Source of the DNA: Pseudooctadecabacter sp.
GTDB taxonomy: Bacteria > Pseudomonadota > Alphaproteobacteria > Rhodobacterales > Rhodobacteraceae
Length of the DNA: 64,000 nucleotides
Assembly (NCBI RefSeq): GCF_020627745.1
Contig: NZ_JAHDGE010000001.1
Coordinates: forward strand, 32,163-96,162
Direction of reading: 5' to 3'
The notes under the pieces were generated by a model. The model was not told the DNA's origin and ran no database searches. It saw only the letters and a program-made list of their open reading frames with translations. The position numbers were made by a program, and so were the translations under genes. This document shows, piece after piece, positions 17,217 to 27,185 of the stretch (its first letter is position 1; the number at the start of each line of letters is the position of its first letter).

Positions 17217-17980
17217 CAACGCTCCCCACCTCCACTGACAAAAAGCTCGGCCTGGTTATCGATCTTGATACCTGTGTCGGCTGCCACGCCTGTGTGATCT
17301 CCTGCAAAGGGTGGAACACCGAAAACTACGGCGCGCCCCTGGCCGATACCGACGCCTATGGCGCGAACCCCTCGGGCACGTTCCTGAACCGCGTCCACAG
17401 CTATGAAGTGCAGCCGTCCGAAGGCGCGGCCCAGCTGATCCATTTCCCCAAATCCTGCCTGCACTGCGAAGACGCGCCTTGCGTCACCGTGTGTCCGACA
17501 GGGGCAAGCTACAAACGGGTCGAAGACGGCATCGTGCTGGTCAACGAACAAGACTGCATCGGCTGCGGGCTGTGCGCATGGGCCTGCCCCTACGGCGCAC
17601 GCGAAATGGACGCTGTCGAAAAGGTCATGAAAAAATGTACCCTGTGCGTCGACCGCATCTATAACGAAAACCTCCCCGAAGAGGACCGCGAACCTGCCTG
17701 CGTGCGCACCTGCCCCGCAGGCGCGCGGCACTTCGGGGATTTCGCAGACCCGACCTCCAACGTTTCTATCCTGTCGGCGGAACGGGGCGGCATGGATTTG
17801 ATGCCCGAAATGGGCACCAAACCCGTGAACAAATACCTGCCGCCGCGCCCCAAAGACCGCGACAGGTCCGAAGACGTGGACATTCTGGCCCCCTTCCTTG
17901 AACCCGTCGCAGCCGAGGCCACAGGTTTTCTAGGCTGGCTGGACAAAGCCCTCGACGCCATGCCCGGAGGTAAGACCTGA
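17213..17980 (+). CDS. soeB: Sulfite dehydrogenase SoeB, iron-sulfur subunit
   Basis: Electron-transfer subunit of SoeABC, 255 residues, with ferredoxin-type cysteine clusters CVGCHACVISC, CLHCEDAPCVTVCP, CIGCGLCAWACPYG and CTLC...CVRTCP, enough for four [4Fe-4S] clusters as in DmsB/PsrB-like proteins. It links the molybdenum subunit to the membrane anchor. The true start is ATG 17213, preceded by AAAGGGA; longer in-frame versions reach back into soeA. It starts in an ATGA overlap with the small ORF and ends in a TGATG overlap with soeC. A short C-terminal extension after residue 200 carries a PPRPKDRDRS segment and an amphipathic end. Confidence 0.92.
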   Translation: MTTLPTSTDKKLGLVIDLDTCVGCHACVISCKGWNTENYGAPLADTDAYGANPSGTFLNRVHSYEVQPSEGAAQLIHFPKSCLHCEDAPCVTVCPTGASYKRVEDGIVLVNEQDCIGCGLCAWACPYGAREMDAVEKVMKKCTLCVDRIYNENLPEEDREPACVRTCPAGARHFGDFADPTSNVSILSAERGGMDLMPEMGTKPVNKYLPPRPKDRDRSEDVDILAPFLEPVAAEATGFLGWLDKALDAMPGGKT

Positions 17981-18876
17981 TGCATCCCGCACCATCCGTT
18001 ATCCTGTTTTCCACGCTTTCCGGTCTGGGCTTCGGCCTGCTGGCCTTCCTTGGGTTTGGTATTCCGCAACCCACCGGTTTCTCGGCGTTCATCTGGTTTT
18101 TCATCGCCTACGCGTTGGCTGTGGGCGGCCTGATTTCGTCGACATTTCACCTCGGTCACCCGGAACGCGCGCTGAAAGCGTTCAAACAGTGGCGGTCCAG
18201 CTGGCTCAGCCGTGAAGGGATTTGTGCCGTGGCCGCCCTGCTGGTCATGGGGCTTTACGCGAGTGCGGCCATCTTTTTTGCGACGCCGCTGCCGGTCATC
18301 GGATGGATCGGGGCCGCGCTGTCACTTCTGACGGTGTTCACAACCGCGATGATTTACACCCAGATCAAGACCGTTCCGCGCTGGCACAACATCACCACAC
18401 CCGCGATGTTCCTCAGCATCTGCATCGCCGGTGGCGCCCTGCTGGCAGGGCAGGTCGGCATCGCCATTGTCCTGTTGATCATCGCGGCGCTGGCGCAACT
18501 GGCCCATTGGATCATCGGGGACAAGGCGCTTGCGCAATCGGGCACCACCATGGCGACGGCAACGGGCCTCGGCGACCGTGGCGCCGTCCGCGCGTTCGAA
18601 CCTCCGCACACCGGCACAAACTACCTTCTTAAGGAATTTGTTTATGTCATCGGCCGCAAACACGCCGCAAAACTGCGCATTCTGGCGATGGCCCTGATGG
18701 TTATAGCGCCGATCGTCCTGCTGGCGCTCACACAGTTGGACAGTGTCAGCGGCAGCACCGATCACATCCTTGCCGCATTGGCCGTGCTGAGCCACCTTGT
18801 CGGCGTCTTTACAGCCCGCTGGCTGTTCTTTGCGCAGGCCGAACATGTGGTCGGCCTCTACTACGGCAAACGTTGA
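17980..18876 (+). CDS. soeC: Sulfite dehydrogenase SoeC, DmsC-type membrane anchor
   Basis: A 298-residue integral membrane protein with about eight hydrophobic helices, of the DMSO reductase anchor (DmsC) family. It would bind SoeAB on the cytoplasmic face and hand electrons to the quinone pool. Conserved-looking histidines occur in STFHLGHPERA after helix 2, a feature of this anchor family. It starts in TGATG overlap with soeB and ends at a strong terminator, marking the end of the xsc-soe operon. Confidence 0.9.
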   Translation: MHPAPSVILFSTLSGLGFGLLAFLGFGIPQPTGFSAFIWFFIAYALAVGGLISSTFHLGHPERALKAFKQWRSSWLSREGICAVAALLVMGLYASAAIFFATPLPVIGWIGAALSLLTVFTTAMIYTQIKTVPRWHNITTPAMFLSICIAGGALLAGQVGIAIVLLIIAALAQLAHWIIGDKALAQSGTTMATATGLGDRGAVRAFEPPHTGTNYLLKEFVYVIGRKHAAKLRILAMALMVIAPIVLLALTQLDSVSGSTDHILAALAVLSHLVGVFTARWLFFAQAEHVVGLYYGKR

Positions 18877-18882
18877 ACGCAA

Positions 18883-18914
18883 AACGGGCCCCGAGTTGGG
18901 GCCCGTTCGGTTTT
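18883..18914 (+). terminator. Rho-independent terminator after soeC
   Basis: A perfect 10-bp stem AACGGGCCCC/GGGGCCCGTT with loop GAGTT is followed by CGGTTTT. It sits 6 bases after the soeC stop. Confidence 0.9.
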
Positions 18915-18924
18915 GGGCAGACGT

Positions 18925-18944
18925 CTAAAATTCTCGAATTTTAG
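18925..18944. repeat. Palindrome at a convergent gene junction
   Basis: CTAAAATTCTCGAATTTTAG is a 9-bp inverted repeat (10 bp if the flanking T and A are counted) around a two-base centre, between the ends of soeC and the ABC ATPase gene. It matches the element at 43244-43263 in 16 of 20 positions, and that one also sits between convergent stop codons. It may be a dispersed extragenic palindrome or a terminator for the reverse-strand ATPase gene. Confidence 0.55.
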
Positions 18945-18959
18945 AGCGCCCCGCCGAAT

Positions 18960-20021
<1,062 letters not shown>

Positions 20022-20035
20022 GGTGGGCCCCTTTC

Positions 20036-20824
20036 TTAGGAAGTTGTCGCAGTGGCCGGAAAGTGCCAGGAACTGGCTTCTTTCGATATGGCTTGAGCAG
20101 TTGTTTGGATGCGCGGGACAAGGCTTTCCAGCCCCGCGAGATTTGTGCGGGTCGTGGTGCTGGTGACGGACAAAGCGCCCAGCACACGGTTCGTTTCAGT
20201 GAGGATCGGAACCGCGACGCAGATGATGCCGGGTTCGTGTTCTTCGCGGTCAAAGCCGTAGCCATTGGCGCGGATATCGGCGAGTTCCTGACGCAGGCTT
20301 TCAGCCGATGTATGGGTCGTGTCCGTAAAAGCATGATAGCTTTGCTGGTCCAGAACGACGGCCAATTCAGGCTCTGGCAGATAGGCCATCATCGCCTTGC
20401 CCACGCCGGTGCAATAGGCTGGGCCGACTTTGCCTGATTGGCTGTACATCTGCACCGGTTCGGCCGCGTTGCGTTTGTCCACGTAGATCACCTGAGCGTG
20501 GTCCAACTGTGCCAGATGGACAGTTTCACCCACATCCGCGCTCAGCTGGTCAATCTGTGCGCGTGCAATCGGGGCCAGTGACGCGGTTTGCCACGCGGCG
20601 TGGGCCAACCGCACCAGACGCACCCCTGGCGCATAGGTCCCGCGTTCCGGATCGAACGACAGCATCCGCTGATTCGTGAGGGTTTGAACAAACCGGTACA
20701 GCGTGGCCTTCGGGAAGGCCGAGCCCGCCAGCAATTCGGCAAACCGTACAGGACGGCCATAGGATGCGACCTGATCGAGGACGTCCAATGCCTTACCAAC
20801 GGTGCCGTCGCCTGACGCGCTCAC
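20036..20824 (-). CDS. IclR-family transcriptional regulator of the galactoside operon
   Basis: A 262-residue IclR regulator: N-terminal winged helix (about residues 8-70) and a C-terminal GAF-like effector domain with the usual GVGKAMMA and GYGFDREEHEPGIICVAVPI stretches. I place the start at GTG 20824 because GGAGGA stands exactly 6 bases upstream; alternatives are ATG 20839, which overlaps that ribosome site, and a TTG at 20872. It is divergent from the ABC operon and upstream of the ATPase gene, so it likely represses or activates transport and catabolism in response to a galactose-derived metabolite (inference). Confidence 0.88.
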   Translation of the reverse strand: MSASGDGTVGKALDVLDQVASYGRPVRFAELLAGSAFPKATLYRFVQTLTNQRMLSFDPERGTYAPGVRLVRLAHAAWQTASLAPIARAQIDQLSADVGETVHLAQLDHAQVIYVDKRNAAEPVQMYSQSGKVGPAYCTGVGKAMMAYLPEPELAVVLDQQSYHAFTDTTHTSAESLRQELADIRANGYGFDREEHEPGIICVAVPILTETNRVLGALSVTSTTTRTNLAGLESLVPRIQTTAQAISKEASSWHFPATATTS

Positions 20825-20894
20825 GGTTATTCCTCCCATTTCGGCGGGTCCTCCAACCTCGCCTGTTGACAACCATGGGCGAGTCGCGATTAAA

Positions 20895-20920
20895 TTTCAA
20901 TATTCAAAACCAAGTTTCAA
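20895..20920. promoter_or_regulatory. Putative operator between IclR gene and binding-protein gene
   Basis: The short divergent intergenic region is AT-rich, unlike its surroundings, and has three direct copies of TTCAA (20896-20900, 20903-20907, 20916-20920). The first and third are part of TTTCAA and lie exactly 20 bp apart, about two helical turns, consistent with a regulator bound to one face. Assignment to the IclR protein is inferred from position. Confidence 0.4.
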
Positions 20921-20960
20921 ATAATGAGACTGGTTAAGATGGAAGCTAAGGGAGGAAACC

Positions 20961-22217
20961 ATGCATTCCATGATGAAAGCGTCCGTTGCGGCGCTCGCTT
21001 TGGGTGTCGCATCGACATCCGCATTCGCTGACGGTCACGCACTGTCCGGCGATCTTCGTATCGTATCCGATATGTCCAACCCTGCACCCCGTGCAGTGAT
21101 GGAAGGCCTTGTGGCCGACTTCGGGGAAATGCACCCCGACCTGAACATCGAGCTGACGATCGTTGATCGTGAAGCCTGGAAAACACAGATCCGCAACGCC
21201 CTGACCGCTGACGCGCCTGACGTTGTGAACTGGTATGCCGCCAACCGTATGGGTCCATACGTTGAGGCCGGTCTGTTCGAAGACGTGTCCGACATGTACG
21301 AAGACGGCAGCCTGCCAGGTCTGGACGCTGTGAAAGGCGCCATGACACTTGATGGCAAGCAGTGGGGCGTGCCTTACACGTTCTACCAGTGGGGCATCTA
21401 CTACCGCGAAGACATCTTCAACGAGCTGGGTCTTGAAGAGCCCACCACGATGGAAGAAGAAATCGCAAACTGTCAGGTCATCCTCGACAGCGGTCGCAAG
21501 TGCTATGCCATCGGCACAAAGTTCCTTTGGACTGCTGGCGGCTGGTTCGACTACATGAACATGCGCACAAACGGCTTTGATTTCCACATGGAACTGGCCC
21601 GCGGCGAAGTTGAGTGGACAGACCCACGCGTTGTCGAAACATTCGAAAACTGGGCTCAGCTGATCGACATGGGCGCCTTTATCGACGACCACCAGTCCTA
21701 CAGCTGGCAGGAAGCGTTGAAGTTCATGACAGACGGTGACGCGACAGCTTACCTCATCGGTAACTTCGCCGTGGCACCTATGCGTGACGCCGGTCTGGAC
21801 GATAGCCAGATCGACTTCTACCAGTTCCCAACGATCGCAGACGTTCCACAGGGCGAAGACGCCCCGACGGATACGTTCCACATCCCGGCTCAGGCGTCCA
21901 ACAAAGACAACGCCCGCGCATTCCTGTCCTTCGTCGCTTCTGCCGACGTTCAGACGGAAATCAACTCCGGCGATGCACTGGGTCAGCTGCCAATCAACGC
22001 TGACTCCGGCGTCGACGCAGACGAGTTCCTGGAGCAGGGCTTCGATATGCTGTCCAACAACGCCCAGGGCGGTGTTGCTCAGTTCTTCGACCGTGACTTC
22101 CCAGCCGAGATGGCATCTGTGGGCATGGAAGGCCTGCAGGAGTTCATGGTGTTCCCCGAGAACCGTGACGACATCCTGGCCCGTCTGGAAGAAGCACGTC
22201 AGCGCATCTACCAGTAA
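20961..22217 (+). CDS. Sugar ABC transporter substrate-binding protein
   Basis: Periplasmic CUT1-type binding protein of 418 residues with a signal peptide (residues 1-23, ending ...TSAFADG) and the family 1 extracellular solute-binding fold. It would capture an oligosaccharide or galactoside for the two downstream permeases. GGGAGGA precedes ATG 20961. A nine-pair hairpin follows the stop codon, consistent with higher expression of the binding protein than of the permeases. Codon use looks biased toward highly expressed genes by eye (frequent GAC, CGT and CTG). Confidence 0.92.
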   Translation: MHSMMKASVAALALGVASTSAFADGHALSGDLRIVSDMSNPAPRAVMEGLVADFGEMHPDLNIELTIVDREAWKTQIRNALTADAPDVVNWYAANRMGPYVEAGLFEDVSDMYEDGSLPGLDAVKGAMTLDGKQWGVPYTFYQWGIYYREDIFNELGLEEPTTMEEEIANCQVILDSGRKCYAIGTKFLWTAGGWFDYMNMRTNGFDFHMELARGEVEWTDPRVVETFENWAQLIDMGAFIDDHQSYSWQEALKFMTDGDATAYLIGNFAVAPMRDAGLDDSQIDFYQFPTIADVPQGEDAPTDTFHIPAQASNKDNARAFLSFVASADVQTEINSGDALGQLPINADSGVDADEFLEQGFDMLSNNAQGGVAQFFDRDFPAEMASVGMEGLQEFMVFPENRDDILARLEEARQRIYQ

Positions 22218-22232
22218 GCTTTGACTTACCGG

Positions 22233-22254
22233 GGGCGGGCCATCTGGTCCGCCC
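22233..22254 (+). other. Intercistronic hairpin after the binding-protein gene
   Basis: GGGCGGGCC and GGTCCGCCC form a nine-pair stem (one G-U) around ATCT, 15 bases after the stop codon. No T-run follows. It probably stabilises the upstream mRNA or attenuates transcription into the permease genes. Confidence 0.65.
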
Positions 22255-22334
22255 TCACCCCTGCCCTTCGCATCAATCCATCTGCAAGCCGCGCCAGCGA
22301 TTTTCACATGTGTTGACCGTCAGGAGACCAAGCC

Positions 22335-23270
22335 ATGACCGCACCCGCCGTGCCTGATACCCATCCGCCAGTAAAGCGCAGCTGGTATAAGGAAAACGAA
22401 ATTGCGGTGACGCCTTGGCTGTTCTTGTTGCCCGGCATTCTGTTTTTCGCCTTATACGTTATCATCCCGATTTTTCAGTCGTTCTGGATTTCGTTCCACC
22501 AATGGGACGGTCTGGGCGAAAAGACATGGGTTGGCCTTGGCAACTACGAACGTTTGCTGGGCGGGGACCGCAAGTTTGAGGTGTCGTTCTGGAACAACCT
22601 GAAATGGCTGGTGCTGTACCTTTTGGCCATCCCCATGGGCCTCTTCATCTCGTTGTTCCTGAACCAGACGGTGCGCGGCATCCGTCTGTACAAATCCTTG
22701 TTCTTCTTCCCCTTCGTGATTTCGCAAGTGGTGGTGGGCCTTGTGTTTTCATGGTTCTACCTGCCCGGTGATCAGGGTCTTTTGAACAACGTCGTTGGCG
22801 TGTTCGGCCTTGGGCCGTACAACATCCTTGGCAGTCCCGACAGCGCCACCTACGGCATCATCGCCGCCGGTCTGTGGCCGCAGACGGCCTATTGCATGAT
22901 CCTGTACCTCACCGGTCTGAACGCCGTTGACCCCGAACAGGTCGAAGCCGCCCGTCTGGACGGTGCCAAGGGCCACAAGATGCTGTGGTACGTTATTATC
23001 CCGCAACTGAAGCCTGCGACATTCATTGCCTTCGTCGTGACGATCATCGGCGCGCTGCGGTCCTTTGACTTCATCGCCGTGATGACCAACGGCGGGCCGT
23101 TCGGGTCCACCCGCGTGCTGTCGTTCTACATGTTCGAAGAATCGCTGTCTGAATTCGGGTTCCGCATGGGCTATGGCGCGGCCATCGCGGTGGTCCTGTT
23201 CTTCATCATGCTGGGCTTCATCACCTACTTCCTGTGGTCCATGTACCAAGACGAAAAAGGGGCACGCTGA
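22335..23270 (+). CDS. Sugar ABC transporter permease (MalF-like)
   Basis: A 311-residue inner-membrane permease with six predicted helices and the EAA-type cytoplasmic loop seen as EQVEAARLDGAKGHKMLWYVIIPQLKP, which docks the ATPase. The N-terminal cytoplasmic stretch of about 30 residues precedes the first helix. CAGGAGA stands before ATG 22335. The stop overlaps the next permease start by one base (TGATG). Confidence 0.92.
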   Translation: MTAPAVPDTHPPVKRSWYKENEIAVTPWLFLLPGILFFALYVIIPIFQSFWISFHQWDGLGEKTWVGLGNYERLLGGDRKFEVSFWNNLKWLVLYLLAIPMGLFISLFLNQTVRGIRLYKSLFFFPFVISQVVVGLVFSWFYLPGDQGLLNNVVGVFGLGPYNILGSPDSATYGIIAAGLWPQTAYCMILYLTGLNAVDPEQVEAARLDGAKGHKMLWYVIIPQLKPATFIAFVVTIIGALRSFDFIAVMTNGGPFGSTRVLSFYMFEESLSEFGFRMGYGAAIAVVLFFIMLGFITYFLWSMYQDEKGAR

Positions 23271-24118
23271 TGTTTCCGACACCTATCGAAAAAACGTCCC
23301 GCAGCTGGCAGATCACCTATCAATGGCTGCTGCCCGTCGTCCTGATCATCTGGCTGCTGCCGCTGATTGCTGTGGCTGTGTTCTCCATCAAACCGGATGC
23401 GGATTTCACCAACGGCAACTATTGGGGCATCCCGTCTTCGTTCGAGATGTTCAACAACTACGGCAAAGTCTTTTTCGAAAGCGATATGCCGCGGTATCTG
23501 CTGAATTCGTTCATGATCACGATCCCGACCGTGATCGGTGCTGTGGCCTTGTCGTCGATGACCGGCTTTGCGCTGGGCGTGTATAAATTCCGCGGCAACC
23601 TGTTGATCTTTTTCATGTTCATCGCCGGCAACTTCGTGCCGTTCCAGATCCTGATGGTGCCGGTCCGTGACCTGACCCTGTCGCTGAACCTTTATGACAC
23701 GAAAACAGGCCTGATCCTGTTTCACGTGGCGTTCCAGACCGGGTTCTGTACCTTGTTCATGCGCAATTTCATCCGCGCCCTTCCGTTCCCCCTGATCGAG
23801 GCCGCGCGCGTTGAAGGCGTCGCAGAGTGGCGCATTTTCCTCTACGTGGTTCTGCCGCTGATGAAACCTGCGTTGGCGGCCCTTGCGGTGCTGATCTTTA
23901 CCTTCATCTGGAATGACTACTTCTGGGCAATCGTTTTGACCCAAGGTCCGGACAGTCAGCCCGTGACAGCAGGCATCACCTCGTTTAACTCGCAGTACCG
24001 TGCGGCATACCATTTGATGTCCGCCGGCTCCATTGTGGCCGCCTTGCCGCCCGTTGCGATGTTCTTCCTGATGCAGAAGCACTTCATCGCGGGCCTCACA
24101 CTCGGCGCTGTTAAGTAA
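23270..24118 (+). CDS. Sugar ABC transporter permease (MalG-like)
   Basis: The 282-residue second permease of the CUT1 system, with six helices and the EAA loop LIEAARVEGVAEWRIFLYVVLPLMKPAL. It forms the heterodimeric channel with the preceding protein. The start is ATG 23270 in a TGATG overlap with the upstream gene; a longer frame to 23234 lies wholly inside that gene. The alpha-galactosidase gene starts 14 bases after its stop. Confidence 0.92.
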   Translation: MFPTPIEKTSRSWQITYQWLLPVVLIIWLLPLIAVAVFSIKPDADFTNGNYWGIPSSFEMFNNYGKVFFESDMPRYLLNSFMITIPTVIGAVALSSMTGFALGVYKFRGNLLIFFMFIAGNFVPFQILMVPVRDLTLSLNLYDTKTGLILFHVAFQTGFCTLFMRNFIRALPFPLIEAARVEGVAEWRIFLYVVLPLMKPALAALAVLIFTFIWNDYFWAIVLTQGPDSQPVTAGITSFNSQYRAAYHLMSAGSIVAALPPVAMFFLMQKHFIAGLTLGAVK

Positions 24119-24132
24119 GTAACGGAACAGAC

Positions 24133-26295
24133 ATGACAACGATTTCGACTTCTGCGGCGGATGCACCCGCCGCAGGCCTCCCCATTGGCGACACTGGCGT
24201 CGAACGCAAACCCGTAGACCACACATGGCGCCTTGATGATGGTCGCCAGACCATGGTCATCACCGCCACCGGTGAACGTTTGCCACAGGTCGTCTATTGG
24301 GGCGAACGCCTGCCGCTGGGCGAAGACCTTGTAACGTTGCACAACGCACATGCCATCGACGTCACCGGCGGGATGTTGGACGAGAACCCCGATCTGTCCC
24401 TGTCCCCCGAAGCATCGCGCACTTTTCCGGGCCAACCCGGTCTGATCGTCCGGTCCGAGGACGGCACACCGCTGCTGCCGAAGTTCTGTTTTGAAAGCGT
24501 TGAGAACGGCAAAGACCTGACAATCCGCTACCGCGACGAAGGCAACGGACTGACGCTGACGTTTGAATTTATCACCGATGCGGAAACCCACATCATCCGG
24601 TCCAAGACCGTGCTGAACACCGACAGCCCCGTGCATCTGCACTGGCTGGCCGCCCCCGTCGTACCCGCCCCGCAGGCCAGTGATGAAATGATTGATTTCA
24701 CCGGCCGCTGGTGTGGTGAATTCCAGACCAACCGCACGGCGTGGTCCCCCGGTATCCGCTACCGCGAAAACCGCACGGGCCGGACCGGCCACGAACATTT
24801 CCCCGGTCTGATCATCCCCTGCAGCGGGGCCACCAATACCCAAGGCGAAGCCTACGCCTTTCACTACGGCTGGTCGGGCGGTCACCGCATGGTGGCGGAG
24901 GAACTGCCTGACGGACGCCGCCAGATCCAATGGGGACACGCCGCCCGGATGGAGCACGAAGCCTCGACCGAGTTTTCCACAGCGCCCCTTTATATGACCT
25001 ATTCCAACGAAGGTCTGAACGGCTGTGCCGTGTCCTTCCAGCGCCATGTCCGTGACCGGATCGTAACCTGGCCGAAACCGGACCGCCCCCGCCCTGTGCA
25101 TTACAACTGCTGGGAAGCGGTCTACTTTGACCACAAACTCGACGTGCTGTGCGATATTGCCGATCGCGCGGCCAAACTGGGCGCGGAACGCTTTGTGCTG
25201 GATGACGGCTGGTTCGGGAACCGCGATGACGACACCCGTGCCCTGTCCGACTGGGAGGTCGACCCCCGCAAATACCCCGACGGGCTGACGCCCCTGATTG
25301 ATCACGTGAAATCGCTCGGCATGTCCTTTGGCATCTGGTTCGAGCCCGAGATGATCAACCCCGACAGCAACATCCACCGCGCCCACCCCGATTGGGCGCT
25401 GGGGGCGGAAGACCAGTTGCTGGGACGTCAACAAAAGGCCATCAATATGGCCCTGCCCGAAGTGCGCGATTTCATCTACGACCGCATGTCCGCCATTCTG
25501 GCCAATCACGACATCGACTACATCAAATGGGACCACAACCGCGTGCTGCCCATGCCTGATGCGGCCCAGACGCGCGGGTCCTACCGTTTGATCGACCGGT
25601 TGCGCGAACAATTCCCGAATGTGGAAATTGAAAGCTGCGCTTCGGGCGGGGGCCGGATTGATTTCGGCATCCTTCAGCGCACGCAGCGTGTCTGGCTGTC
25701 TGACAGCAACGATGCTTTGGAACGGCTCAACATCCAGCACAATGCGGCCCTGTTCCTGCCGCTCAGCATCACCGGCAGCCACGTTGGACCCCGCCGCTGT
25801 CACACCTCCGGCCGTATGTTTGATATTTCATTCCGGGCCTGGGTCGCTGCCCAGCGCCACATGGGGTTCGAAATGGACCCGCGCGAGTTGGACGACTATG
25901 AAACCCGCGTCCTGACCGAGGTCACTAGCTGGTGGAAGCACAACCGCGACTGGATGGAAGACGCCGACATCCTGCGCCTCGACAGCCAGGACCCCGCAGT
26001 CATCGCCGAACAGCAAATGCCCCGCGACGGGGAACGTTTCGTGGTGTTTGCGGGCAAGGCCGCGACCTCTGCCCAGATCGCGCCGCGCCCTTTGCGGCTG
26101 ACCGGTCTGAACCCGCATTCCATGTATGAGGTCAATCTGGCCAACCGCCTGACCGCGTCACACCTGTCACGCGGGATGCCGGCCCTGAAGGAAGGACCGA
26201 TACAGGTTTCCGGTGCGTACCTGATGCATCACGGCGTAACCTTGCCATGGTCATTCCCCGACACCATGTGGGTTCTGGAAGGAAAGCGCCTATGA
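24133..26295 (+). CDS. GH36 alpha-galactosidase
   Basis: A 720-residue cytoplasmic glycoside hydrolase family 36 enzyme removing terminal alpha-galactose from imported galactosides such as melibiose, raffinose-type sugars or floridoside-like compounds. It has the N-terminal beta-sandwich, the TIM barrel from about residue 315 with LDDGWFG, the nucleophile Asp467 in YIKWDHN and the acid/base Asp524 in LSDSNDALER, and a C-terminal beta domain. Length fits the family. No signal peptide is present. It ends in an ATGA overlap with dgoK, showing that galactose release and galactonate processing are coupled. Confidence 0.93.
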   Translation: MTTISTSAADAPAAGLPIGDTGVERKPVDHTWRLDDGRQTMVITATGERLPQVVYWGERLPLGEDLVTLHNAHAIDVTGGMLDENPDLSLSPEASRTFPGQPGLIVRSEDGTPLLPKFCFESVENGKDLTIRYRDEGNGLTLTFEFITDAETHIIRSKTVLNTDSPVHLHWLAAPVVPAPQASDEMIDFTGRWCGEFQTNRTAWSPGIRYRENRTGRTGHEHFPGLIIPCSGATNTQGEAYAFHYGWSGGHRMVAEELPDGRRQIQWGHAARMEHEASTEFSTAPLYMTYSNEGLNGCAVSFQRHVRDRIVTWPKPDRPRPVHYNCWEAVYFDHKLDVLCDIADRAAKLGAERFVLDDGWFGNRDDDTRALSDWEVDPRKYPDGLTPLIDHVKSLGMSFGIWFEPEMINPDSNIHRAHPDWALGAEDQLLGRQQKAINMALPEVRDFIYDRMSAILANHDIDYIKWDHNRVLPMPDAAQTRGSYRLIDRLREQFPNVEIESCASGGGRIDFGILQRTQRVWLSDSNDALERLNIQHNAALFLPLSITGSHVGPRRCHTSGRMFDISFRAWVAAQRHMGFEMDPRELDDYETRVLTEVTSWWKHNRDWMEDADILRLDSQDPAVIAEQQMPRDGERFVVFAGKAATSAQIAPRPLRLTGLNPHSMYEVNLANRLTASHLSRGMPALKEGPIQVSGAYLMHHGVTLPWSFPDTMWVLEGKRL

Positions 26296-27182
26296 CACCG
26301 ACCTGGCTTGCTGCGGATTGGGGAACCTCGAACATGCGTCTGTGGGCCATCGGCGCCGATGGCACGGTTTTGGGCGAAAGAACCTCTGACCAGGGCATGG
26401 GCCAGCTCGGGCCATCAGAGTTTGAAGGGGTGCTGACAGGTCTTGCGGCAGAGTGGTTGGACACCGCTGATCACGTGGTCGCCTGCGGTATGGTCGGGTC
26501 ACGGCAGGGATGGATCGAAGCGCCTTACCAAACGGCCCCCTGCGCCGTTTGCCCCGACACGATGGTTACGGCCCCTGTCAAACGCGCAGGCCTGACCGTG
26601 CACGTCATCCCCGGTATTCGCCAGATGGACCCGGCCGATGTCATGCGCGGCGAGGAAACCCAGATCGCGGGCTTTCTGGCCCAGAACGACGGCTGGGACG
26701 GTGTCCTGTGTCTGCCCGGGACCCATACCAAATGGGTCCATGTCTCTGCCGGCGAAGTCGTCAGTTTCCGCACCTTCATGACCGGTGAGATGTTCGCCCT
26801 GCTGTCGGGCCAATCCGTGCTGCGCCATTCCATTGCCGCCACCGGCTGGGATGAGGACGCATTCATGGACGCGATGTCGCAAACCCTGTCCAAACCCGAA
26901 GGCATGGCCGCACGCCTGTTTTCCTTGCGCGCGGGGCAACTGGTTCACGGGACGGACACCATCACCGCCCGCGCTCAGCTCAGCGGACTTCTCATCGGGG
27001 CCGAACTGGCCGCCGCAAAACCCTATTGGCTGGGCCAGCAGGTCGCGATCATAGGCGCCGATGCCATTTCAGCGCCTTATGTGTCCGGCCTTGTGGCTCA
27101 AGGCGTTGCTGCCGCACGGGCCGACGCAAAATCCACGACACTGGCCGGCATCAAAGCCGCCCAAGCCCTGTTGAAAGGCTAA
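26292..27182 (+). CDS. dgoK: 2-dehydro-3-deoxygalactonokinase
   Basis: Phosphorylates 2-keto-3-deoxygalactonate at C6 in the De Ley-Doudoroff galactose pathway. The 296-residue protein has the DgoK family pattern: WLAADWGTSNMRLW nucleotide-binding start, CGMVGSRQGW, and LCLPGTHTKWV. Translation starts at ATG 26292, overlapping the alpha-galactosidase stop; a longer frame to 26247 is inside that gene. Four bases separate it from dgoA, which uses its product. Confidence 0.93.
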   Translation: MTPTWLAADWGTSNMRLWAIGADGTVLGERTSDQGMGQLGPSEFEGVLTGLAAEWLDTADHVVACGMVGSRQGWIEAPYQTAPCAVCPDTMVTAPVKRAGLTVHVIPGIRQMDPADVMRGEETQIAGFLAQNDGWDGVLCLPGTHTKWVHVSAGEVVSFRTFMTGEMFALLSGQSVLRHSIAATGWDEDAFMDAMSQTLSKPEGMAARLFSLRAGQLVHGTDTITARAQLSGLLIGAELAAAKPYWLGQQVAIIGADAISAPYVSGLVAQGVAAARADAKSTTLAGIKAAQALLKG

Positions 27183-27185
27183 CCC

